NCBI GenBank assembly: GCA_030696505.1
Contig: JAUYSD010000102.1
Span: forward strand, 1 to 32,029
DNA from: Sulfuritalea sp.
GTDB lineage: Bacteria > Pseudomonadota > Gammaproteobacteria > Burkholderiales > Rhodocyclaceae
Direction: 5' to 3'
DNA length: 32,029 bases
Shown here: positions 25,398 through 32,029 of the stretch, piece after piece
Layout: every line of letters begins with the position of its first letter
Numbering within the stretch: the first letter of the stretch is position 1
Position numbers and translations under genes: made by a program
The notes under the pieces: model-generated
What the model was told of the DNA's origin: nothing
The model's input: only the letters and a program-made list of their open reading frames with translations
Database searches by the model: none

Positions 25398-25985
25398 CTA
25401 TTTCCCGCGAACTTTATCGAGCAAATTCTTGGCTGCGTTCGCGCTAGCTGTGCCACTGTCGAGTTCCTTTTTCACGTCATCCCTGACCTCGGATGCGAAT
25501 TTGCGCAGAGCGCGAATTCGCTCTTCCCTGCTCTCCTCCTTTGCGAGCACCGCAAGGGTTTCCGCGATCTTCTGCAGATCTTTCGCTTTGGTATCGATCC
25601 TTACCTCACCCGCCAATAGAGAGTCACGCCGGCGTTGCTCCGCGCCGACCGCAGCGGCAAATATGTTGTCAACTTCGGCCTTCCACGCTTCCAGCTCCTT
25701 CTTAAGTTCGAGATCCTTCTTATCGCCCGATTTCTCCGTCAACGCTACGTCGTATAGGTACCTAGCGCGCGACTGTTCGTTAACCGCGTGCATGTGCGCG
25801 ACGTTCTCGGCGCGCATTGCGTAGAGCCGGTCACTCTCTTCCGCAAGCTGATTGAGCCGCGTCCCCAGCACACCGACGTTAGCTGACGTTACTTCGGCGA
25901 GTTGGTGCACCGAGTCCGGCGTCGCGCAGCCGAAAAGCAGGATCACGGCGCCTGCACTAGCGCAGGCTCTTAGACAAATGTTCAT
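25398..25985 (-). CDS. Coiled-coil lipoprotein
   Basis: A 195-residue lipoprotein. The signal peptide ends in LLFGC with lipidated Cys20; Ala follows, so outer-membrane sorting is expected. The rest is almost entirely charged helix with heptad-like spacing, such as KKDLELKKELEAWKAEVDNI and KEESREERIRALRKFA, indicating a periplasmic coiled coil. No family is recognised. Its start overlaps the stop of the large lipoprotein gene (ATGA at 25982-25985). The two are therefore translated together and are likely partners in one envelope complex. The small helical protein gene follows after 36 bases. Confidence 0.82.
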   Translation of the reverse strand: MNICLRACASAGAVILLFGCATPDSVHQLAEVTSANVGVLGTRLNQLAEESDRLYAMRAENVAHMHAVNEQSRARYLYDVALTEKSGDKKDLELKKELEAWKAEVDNIFAAAVGAEQRRRDSLLAGEVRIDTKAKDLQKIAETLAVLAKEESREERIRALRKFASEVRDDVKKELDSGTASANAAKNLLDKVRGK

Positions 25986-27595
25986 TTGGATACTCCAATC
26001 GCGACAGCGGAAAAGCCAAGGGCTTTGACGATCAAATCGGCGAGTTCGGCCGGTTTAACGCCCACCTTGTAGTAGGCATCGAGCTGGTCGAGCGGCACGC
26101 TGACGAGGTTATCCCACTGATCAATTGCTGTCTTCTTGCTCAGCAGCGTCTCGCGGTGCCGCACGTCAATCTCCTTGTACGACTGCTCCAACGGCCGCAA
26201 TTGCAGTGTGATTGCCTGCAGGTAGGCTGCCACAGTAGCGTACAGCTGACGCCTGATCTCAGGCTTTTCGTTCGCGCGAAAGCGATCCTTCCATGTCTGC
26301 TCAAGTACGCATTTTTCGAGCTTCACCCCCATGTAACGGCAGTTAACCGTGCCAACTGGGTCCGTCTTTACAAGCTCCACGGAGAATTGATCGCAATTTT
26401 CGCCGGGTGGTATCCGCCCCACGCCGAGAACCGCGTAGTTGCACGTCGCATCAAAGAAGTTCAGCCAGCGGTCGACGGCCTGCAGATAGAGGTCACGCTT
26501 CTCCTTCAGAATCGCCACGCGCTCCTTCGCCAGTGCCATGCGTTGCTTTGCCATCTCTGCGAGCAAAGCTTGGTGACGGAGCGCGATCAGCAGTCCGGCG
26601 ACTGGCGGAGCTGCCCGTCGCGTCTCCAGCGCGTCAATGTCGTCTACTAGGGATGGGATCTGCTTCGCCACCGCGATGGCCCCTTTGAGCGTCGGATCCT
26701 TCGGGTCGACGTTTCCACCCGCGGTTGCAGTGAGAAGGTCGACGAGCGCATCGATATAGGGCTCGTGCTCAAGTCCTTTGCCGAGCTTCTTCGCATCCTC
26801 GACCATGATGGCTAGCTTCATCGCCTTATTCGCAATCTCCGTTGAAAGGTCCTTGTCCTTGTTCGTGGGGTCGCCCGCCTTCCTGACTTCGTTGTCGTAG
26901 CTCAGCTTTGCTGTGGCGACTTCGGCCTTGGCCGCTGCCTGCTTCGTAATCGCCTTCTCTAGGTCAATCTGTGCATCGAACCACTGGTTGTTCGCTTCCA
27001 CCAGTTTTCCCTCTCCATGCATCTTTTCCGCCGGATACAAAGTCGCCTTACATTCCTTCACAAAACCGTCGTAGTCGGACTGAAGATCCTTCTTGCTGGC
27101 GTCGTCGAGATTCTTGGGAAACAACGGTGAAGCGCTAATGCTAATGTCGCAGTCAGGAATCAAGATATTCCAGGCCGCCAGCAATTTCTCGCTGTTGGCG
27201 AGCTTGCTCTTCGCGGTATCCCGGTCAATGCGCTGTTGCCGAATTGTTCGCAGTCCAGCTGTGGTTGAGACGCCCAAGTGTTTAATCTCCTTCATCGCCA
27301 GCAGGACCGTATTCCCCATTGGCACGGTATCATTCGCAAGCCCCAGACCAGCCCAATCCGCTTGGTAGCGTGCGTTGTCGCGCACCACCTCCAGTTCAGC
27401 CGCCAGCATGGAGTCGAGGTTCTTGCGGTCCACCTCCACCACAGCCGTCACCTCGGCACCGAGATAGCTCTGCTTAGTGTCAGCGGCAAGCTTGGAACGC
27501 GCCTCGTCGTGAATCACGAAGTTCGAGCATGCCTGTAGAAAGTTTGCTACAAAGAACAATGTAACAACTCGTGCCCGTGATCGATCGAATGACAT
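25982..27595 (-). CDS. Large helical lipoprotein, unrecognised family
   Basis: A 537-residue lipoprotein. After an N-terminal basic stretch and hydrophobic core the lipobox FLQAC places the lipid on Cys23; Ser follows, which favours outer-membrane sorting. ATG at 27595 has GGGG six bases upstream and gives a proper signal length, so the longer frame from 27643 is rejected. The mature part is mostly charged helix (e.g. DAQIDLEKAITKQAAAKAEV) with several Cys residues (about 158, 185, 393 and beyond) that may form disulfides. I recognise no family. It heads a three-gene envelope operon and is coupled to the next lipoprotein by a four-base overlap. Confidence 0.82.
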   Translation of the reverse strand: MSFDRSRARVVTLFFVANFLQACSNFVIHDEARSKLAADTKQSYLGAEVTAVVEVDRKNLDSMLAAELEVVRDNARYQADWAGLGLANDTVPMGNTVLLAMKEIKHLGVSTTAGLRTIRQQRIDRDTAKSKLANSEKLLAAWNILIPDCDISISASPLFPKNLDDASKKDLQSDYDGFVKECKATLYPAEKMHGEGKLVEANNQWFDAQIDLEKAITKQAAAKAEVATAKLSYDNEVRKAGDPTNKDKDLSTEIANKAMKLAIMVEDAKKLGKGLEHEPYIDALVDLLTATAGGNVDPKDPTLKGAIAVAKQIPSLVDDIDALETRRAAPPVAGLLIALRHQALLAEMAKQRMALAKERVAILKEKRDLYLQAVDRWLNFFDATCNYAVLGVGRIPPGENCDQFSVELVKTDPVGTVNCRYMGVKLEKCVLEQTWKDRFRANEKPEIRRQLYATVAAYLQAITLQLRPLEQSYKEIDVRHRETLLSKKTAIDQWDNLVSVPLDQLDAYYKVGVKPAELADLIVKALGFSAVAIGVSK

Positions 27596-27667
27596 GATTG
27601 CCCCAAATGTGATGGCCCAGGTGTTCCTATATCCCAAAATCACAATTCGATTCGAAATGTATCGTTT

Positions 27668-27698
27668 TGTGTAGCGGAAATAGTTGAAATGCTGTCAA
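27668..27698 (-). promoter_or_regulatory. Candidate promoter of the lipoprotein operon
   Basis: A consensus TTGACA occupies 27693-27698 on the minus strand, followed after 19 bases by TACACA at 27668-27673. The spacing is long, which suggests weak or activated use. It is about 75 bases before the ATG of the large lipoprotein gene. Confidence 0.35.
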
Positions 27699-27994
27699 TG
27701 CAGCGCAAACAGCCGGAATACTTTAGAGCTTGACATTACTGCCTTAATCTCGCCGTTTGATCTGGCCCCAACGATTTCGGCACCGTTGGATCGTGAACTG
27801 TTGGGCGGAGCAATCGCACACAATGTCGCTTGGCGATGTTAGAGACGTAATCTATGCCCAAGAGGAATCTCCGAGCAACATGTGTTTTGCGTGATGAAGA
27901 TTGTCCGTTATTGCCAAAGCACTATGCGTACTGCATTGCAACATGAATCAGCAGACTGTTGCGTCAGCGCGAAGACAAAACGCTGCTGCAATGC

Positions 27995-28008
27995 GATATT
28001 GCAATATC
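27995..28008. promoter_or_regulatory. 14-base perfect palindrome
   Basis: GATATTGCAATATC is identical to its own reverse complement and sits in AT-rich DNA about 400 bases upstream of the lipoprotein operon. It could be a regulator site. No adjacent copy was noticed. Confidence 0.4.
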
Positions 28009-28317
28009 AATTGTTTTTATGCGATTGATGCTGGCGATTTATGTAATCAGCTTGGCATCCGCAATGAACCCCTGACCGATTGCTTGTAATCGCCGCGTAC
28101 TGCAACCCGCAGAACTAGGTCTCACTCGGCTTCGTTGAGGGACTCAAAAGCAAGATTCGCGTGTTCCAGCCACGGACATATGGCTTAGTATCATCGCCTC
28201 AAGGTGCCCATCTCCATGCTCCCCGCCATGTGATCGCCTTGCGAATTTACCCACACTATTCCGAGAAGACGCAACCTAGAAGCAGTTCATATGCAATAAG
28301 GAATGAATAGCGATAAA

Positions 28318-28356
28318 CGTCGTGTGCCCCGGCTTGACAGTCGGGGCACTGCGACG
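28318..28356 (-). terminator. Hairpin ending the RTX-like gene
   Basis: A long stem is formed by GTGCCCCG (28324-28331) with CGGGGCAC (28342-28349), extended across a small bulge by CGTCG (28318-28322) with CGACG (28352-28356). It starts seven bases after the RTX-like gene's stop on the minus strand. The T-run after it is short (TTTATCG), so it may end transcription partly or protect the mRNA 3' end. Confidence 0.6.
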
Positions 28357-28362
28357 AAAAGC

Positions 28363-31300
28363 CTACTGCCAGTTGGCAGCAATAACTGGCGACAGTGCCT
28401 CCTGGTAGGCCGGCGGCAATGCGGTCTCTCCAGCCGCCGGCGGAGCGAATGTTGCCATTGCTTGAACGAGAGTCTCAACGCGGGTATCGATCAGCAACTT
28501 GTCGTCAGCGGTCTTGAACTGTTCAATGTGATAGTTCGCACTCGCATACCAGTTCTGAATCGTCAGCTTGTCAGAATTGCCGATAACGCTAACCTCCAGA
28601 TTGTTCCCGACATGACGGAACCATAGTTGATCTGCGGCAATGCCGGGGGCGAACTTCGCCAAATCGATATTTCCCGCAGCAGTACCGTAGTCACTGACCA
28701 CGTCCTGGCCCGCCCCGGCGCCGAAGATGTAGGTGTCGTTGCCACTATCGGAAGCCGTGCTGGTGTAACCATAGGCAAGCGTATTCGCCGAATTGCGCAG
28801 ATCGATTGTTTCCGCCCCATTGGTCGCATATAGCAGCGTCCCCGTGGGTACCAACGGCAAGGTATCGAACTCCGCCGCCGTCCATATCGTGCCATCGTCA
28901 AACTGGACTTTCTCGATCTTGTAGGGGTTGCTGGCAAAGTAGTTCTGCACCGTCAGCGTGTCCGTAGTGCCGTTGATCGATATCACCAAGTCGCTGGACA
29001 GGTAGCCGGTGGACAAGACAGCCCGTGCGAGCGTGACATCGGCCGGTGTCTGTCCAACAATCTTGATCGTATCGACGTTGCCCGCAGTGGTGCCGTACTC
29101 GCTGATCTTGTCCTGACCCGCTCCGGCACCAAAGACATAGGTGTCATTGCCGCTGTCGGTGTTCGCGCTGTAGCCGTAGGCCGTGGTGGCAACACTGTTC
29201 CTCAAGTCGATCACATCGGCGCCCACCGTGCCATAGACCAGCGCTCCCGTGGGAAGCAATGGCAGTCCGGCAAAGTTCGCCGCCGTCCATATCGTGCCAT
29301 CGTCGAACTCGACTCTCTCAATCTTGTAAGCATCGCTGGCATAGTAGTTCTGGATCGCCAATTGGTCGGTGCTGCCGTTGATCGAGATCACCAGGTCACT
29401 GGAAAGATAGCCCGTCGCCAAGACAGACCGCTGAAGCGTGACATCGGCCGGCGTCTGTCCAACAATCTTGATCGTGTCGACGTTGCCTGCAGTGGTGCCG
29501 TACTCGTTGATGATGTCCTGACCCGCTCCGGCGCCAAAGACGTAGGTATCGTTGCCGCTGTCGGTGTTCGCAGTGTTGCCGTAGGCTGTGGTGTTCGCCG
29601 CGTTGCGCAGGTCGATGATGTCGTTGCCCGCCATGCCGTAAAAAGTGGCGCCGCTCGGGGGCAGAATCGGGGCCGCGTCCAGTTCGGTCACGCCCCAAAT
29701 GGTGCCGTTGTCAAACTCGACCCTCTCGACCTTGTAGGCACTGGCGGCAAAGTAGTTCGCCACCGTCAGCTTGTCCGTCGTGCCGTTGAGCGAGATCAGC
29801 AGGTCATTCCCATAGGTATTGCCGCTGAGGCTCCGGTTCAGCGTCACTTCCGTCGGCAACTTACCGATCACCTTGATGGTGTCGACGTTGCCAGCCGTGC
29901 TGTCGCTGTCGCTGATCACGTCCTGGCCCGCACCGGCGCCAAACAGGTAGGTGTCGTTGCCGGCGTTGGTGGCAGAACCGCCCGGCCCGGAGACGGTTGT
30001 GTTCACCGCATTTCTCAGGTCGATGGTGTCGTTGCCCGTAGTGCCGTAGAACGTGGGGTCGCTCGGCGTAGTGTTGCCGTTGGCGATCGCAGCAACTACA
30101 GCAGTGGCGCCGCTGGTAACCGACTCCACGGTGCCATGTCCATCGGTGTAGCTGGCGCTGACGCTAATGGCTTTGCCGACTTGCGCTTCGGCCACGACTA
30201 GGGTACTAGCTGTTGCTCCGCCGATCGCGATGCCATCGGCCTTCCACTGGTAGCTGATCGTGCCCAGACCATCGAGGTCGTCGAGAGTATTGGTCGCCGT
30301 CAGGGTTTGGCCTTGGGTCGCCGTGCCGCCAACGCCGACCGTTCCCGTTGGAGCGTCGTTGATGTTGGCTACCACAGTGCTGGCGCTGCTGCTGATCGAC
30401 TCCGTCGTTCCATGTCCGTCGATGTAGCTGGCGCTGACGCTAATGGCTTTGCCGACTTGCGCTTCGGCCAGGACCAGAGTACTGGCTGTCGCACCGCCGA
30501 TGGCGATGCCATCGGCTTTCCACTGGTAGCTGATCGTGCCGAGGCCGTCGAGGTCCGCCAAGGTGTTACTGCCAGTGAGGGTTTGCCCCTGCGTCGCTGT
30601 GCCGCTAACGCCGACTGCACCCGTCGGGGCGTCGTTGACATTGGCAACCGCCACCGTGGCAGTGCTGGCGACAGACTCGTTGGTGCCGTGGCTGTCGGTG
30701 TAGCTGGCGGTGACCCGCACTTGCTGGCCGACTTGTGCTTCGGTCAGCGCGAAGTTGCTGGCGGTGGCGCCGCTGATGGCGGTCCAGGTCGTGCCATCGG
30801 TCGAGTTCTGCCACTGGTAACCGATCGTGCCTAGGCCGTCGATGTCAGCCAGCGTGTTGCTGGCGGTGAGGACTTCGCTTTGCGTCGCCGTGCCGCCAAC
30901 GCCGACTGTACCCGTCGGGGCGCTATTGGCATTGGTGTTGGCGATGGCCGCTGTCGCGATACTCGCGACGGACTCGGCCGTGCCATGGCCGTCGGTGTAG
31001 CTGGCGCTGACACGCACTTGCTGGCCGACTTGCGCTGCGGTCAGTGTGAAGCTGCTCCCCGTAGCGCCGGGAATCGCGGCCCAGGTCGTGCCATCGGTCG
31101 AGCTCTGCCACTGGTAGCTGATCGTGCCCAGACCATCCACGTCCGCTAGCGTGTTGCTGGCAACGAGGGCTTGGCCTTGCGTCGCTGTGCCGTCAACGCC
31201 GACCGTTCCCGTTGGGGCGAAGTTTATGTTGGCAACCACGGTGGTGGCGGCGCTTATCCTTGTCTCGCTTACACCATGACCGTCAATATAGGTCGCACGT

Positions 31301-32029
31301 ACGCGAAGTTGGGTTCCAACCTGTGCCTCAGTCAAGGTAAAGGATGAACCAACAGCACCAATGACATCACTCCAGGCATTTCCATTTAGCGAGCTCTGCC
31401 ATTGGTAGTTCATGGAGCCAAGTCCGTCAGTGTCCCCAAGAGCATTTGTCACCGACACAGTCTGATTCTGGGCTGCGGTTCCACTGATGATCAGATTTCC
31501 GGTCGGTTGCGCATTGATCACCGCAGCGTTGAGTTCAGTCGACGTCCACACAGTTCCATTATCGAACTGAACCCCCTCTATCTTGTAGGAGTCGCTGAAG
31601 AAGTAGCTCTGGATCGTCAACGTGTCGGTAGTACCGTTGATGGAGATCACCAAATCATTAGTCGGCGTAACCCCACTCGTGGACCGAGTTACCGTCACCT
31701 CCGAAGGGGCGACGCCGATCACCTTTACCGTGTCGATGCTTCCAACCGTCGTGTCGTTTTCGTAAATCGAGTCCTGACCCGAACCAGCTCCCCACAAGTA
31801 GGTGTCGTTGCCGAGGTTGGTGCCGCTTCCAGCCGGTCCGCTGACATAGGTGTTCGCCGCATTCCTCAGGTCGATCACGTCGTTGCCTGAGGTGCCGTTG
31901 AACGTGTCGGTCGAGGGCGGCAGGATTGGCGCCGCGTCCAGTACCGTGCTGTCCCACACCGTGCCGTCATCGAACACCACGCGCTCGATCTTGGTGCTGT
32001 CGCTGTAGAAGTAGCTTTGCACCGTGAGC
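28363..32029 (-). CDS. RTX-like/Ig-repeat secreted protein, C-terminal part (5' end outside window)
   Basis: The frame is open to the right edge, so this is only the last 1,221 residues of a larger protein. RTX-related units, each about 130-140 residues, carry GNDTYVFGAGAGQD, IDLRN, DLVISINGTTD and FDDGTIW; they resemble haemolysin-type calcium-binding and related domains. One full unit plus a partial lies N-terminal, then five Ig-like repeats (APTGTVGVGGTATQGQTL to SYTDGHGT), then four more units. The C-terminus (ETALPPAYQEALSPVIAANWQ) has no Cys and could carry a type I secretion signal. It is probably a surface or secreted adhesin exported by an ABC transporter not in the window. A hairpin follows the stop. 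No start or catalytic domain is visible. Confidence 0.9.
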   Translation of the reverse strand, partial: LTVQSYFYSDSTKIERVVFDDGTVWDSTVLDAAPILPPSTDTFNGTSGNDVIDLRNAANTYVSGPAGSGTNLGNDTYLWGAGSGQDSIYENDTTVGSIDTVKVIGVAPSEVTVTRSTSGVTPTNDLVISINGTTDTLTIQSYFFSDSYKIEGVQFDNGTVWTSTELNAAVINAQPTGNLIISGTAAQNQTVSVTNALGDTDGLGSMNYQWQSSLNGNAWSDVIGAVGSSFTLTEAQVGTQLRVRATYIDGHGVSETRISAATTVVANINFAPTGTVGVDGTATQGQALVASNTLADVDGLGTISYQWQSSTDGTTWAAIPGATGSSFTLTAAQVGQQVRVSASYTDGHGTAESVASIATAAIANTNANSAPTGTVGVGGTATQSEVLTASNTLADIDGLGTIGYQWQNSTDGTTWTAISGATASNFALTEAQVGQQVRVTASYTDSHGTNESVASTATVAVANVNDAPTGAVGVSGTATQGQTLTGSNTLADLDGLGTISYQWKADGIAIGGATASTLVLAEAQVGKAISVSASYIDGHGTTESISSSASTVVANINDAPTGTVGVGGTATQGQTLTATNTLDDLDGLGTISYQWKADGIAIGGATASTLVVAEAQVGKAISVSASYTDGHGTVESVTSGATAVVAAIANGNTTPSDPTFYGTTGNDTIDLRNAVNTTVSGPGGSATNAGNDTYLFGAGAGQDVISDSDSTAGNVDTIKVIGKLPTEVTLNRSLSGNTYGNDLLISLNGTTDKLTVANYFAASAYKVERVEFDNGTIWGVTELDAAPILPPSGATFYGMAGNDIIDLRNAANTTAYGNTANTDSGNDTYVFGAGAGQDIINEYGTTAGNVDTIKIVGQTPADVTLQRSVLATGYLSSDLVISINGSTDQLAIQNYYASDAYKIERVEFDDGTIWTAANFAGLPLLPTGALVYGTVGADVIDLRNSVATTAYGYSANTDSGNDTYVFGAGAGQDKISEYGTTAGNVDTIKIVGQTPADVTLARAVLSTGYLSSDLVISINGTTDTLTVQNYFASNPYKIEKVQFDDGTIWTAAEFDTLPLVPTGTLLYATNGAETIDLRNSANTLAYGYTSTASDSGNDTYIFGAGAGQDVVSDYGTAAGNIDLAKFAPGIAADQLWFRHVGNNLEVSVIGNSDKLTIQNWYASANYHIEQFKTADDKLLIDTRVETLVQAMATFAPPAAGETALPPAYQEALSPVIAANWQ
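28500..30070 (-). repeat. Four RTX-related repeat units (C-terminal block)
   Basis: Four tandem units of about 400 bases encode the IDLRN...GNDTYVFGAGAGQD...FDDGTIW pattern. The two central units are nearly identical over long stretches at DNA level, including TAGNVDTIKIVGQTPADVTL in both, which points to recent duplication or gene conversion. The last unit diverges after GNI, as terminal units often do. Confidence 0.85.
30075..31515 (-). repeat. Five Ig-like tandem repeats
   Basis: Five units of about 280-300 bases, each opening with PTG and closing near SYTDGHGT-type sequence. The first (Q/APTGNLIISGT) is the most diverged. Two adjacent units read YQWKADGIAIGGATASTLV and the other three YQWQ(S/N)S with NGN or DGTT. 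They form the stalk-like middle of the protein. Confidence 0.85.
31516..32029 (-). repeat. N-terminal-side RTX-related units (one full, one partial)
   Basis: One complete unit (TSGNDVIDLRN to NGTVWTSTEL) and the end of a preceding one (SYFYSDSTKIERVVFDDGTVW) precede the Ig repeats. The array therefore continues beyond the window edge. Confidence 0.8.

Larger units (their letters stand above)
27596..28317. other. Intergenic region upstream of the lipoprotein operon
   Basis: No gene is supported in about 720 bases. On the minus strand TTGACA (27693-27698) is a perfect -35, with TACACA (27668-27673) a possible -10 at 19-base spacing. A 14-base perfect palindrome is at 27995-28008. A 62-residue plus-strand frame from TTG at 27901 has no support. 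Confidence 0.5.

Noticed and set aside
27901-28089. 62-residue plus-strand frame starting at TTG
   Set aside because: Unsupported start, odd Cys-rich composition, and it contains the palindrome.
29362-30834. Plus-strand open frames opposite the RTX-like gene
   Set aside because: They are antisense images of the repeat array and show the same period.

Overview
The window is GC-rich DNA from a Gram-negative proteobacterium, most likely a betaproteobacterium. This rests on the bacteriohemerythrin, the ProQ/FinO-domain protein, several lipobox lipoproteins, an RTX-like secreted protein and a high load of c-di-GMP signalling genes. No rRNA, tRNA, CRISPR array or intact insertion sequence was recognised. 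All family assignments come from reading motifs; no database search was run.

Left part (1-9.3 kb): signalling. A membrane PAS-GGDEF-EAL protein (minus strand) is followed by the stump of a K+/H+ antiporter gene that runs into unrelated sequence. Next come a hybrid histidine kinase (KdpD-like membrane domain, PAS, HisKA, HATPase, receiver, HPt) and a REC-EAL response regulator coupled to it by an ATGA overlap, apparently a phosphorelay acting on c-di-GMP breakdown. A small membrane protein and a complete bacteriohemerythrin follow on the minus strand.

Middle (9.6-18 kb): small housekeeping and accessory modules. These are a metallophosphoesterase, an unrecognised 103-residue protein with an operator-like promoter region, a ProQ/FinO-domain protein, a 55-residue lipoprotein too short for usual ORF cut-offs, a short-chain dehydrogenase, a zinc-ribbon protein overlapping a UvrD-like helicase, an SRAP (HMCES/YedK) protein, a DUF1778-GNAT toxin-antitoxin pair with a clear promoter and terminator, and a HAD-fold protein of the RNA-repair-associated type.

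Right-centre (18.8-27.6 kb): the most unusual part. A plus-strand operon encodes a patatin-like phospholipase, a thermolysin-like (gluzincin) metalloprotease and an MBL-fold hydrolase. It converges on a minus-strand cluster of two lipoproteins, a small helical protein and a second, different MBL-fold hydrolase. Three degradative enzyme classes in one operon beside a toxin-antitoxin pair and repair genes suggest an undescribed conflict or effector system. This is inference: no sensor or signalling NTPase was recognised in it.

Right edge (28.4-32 kb): the C-terminal 1,221 residues of a large repetitive secreted protein with RTX-related units and five Ig-like repeats. Its 5' end lies outside the window.
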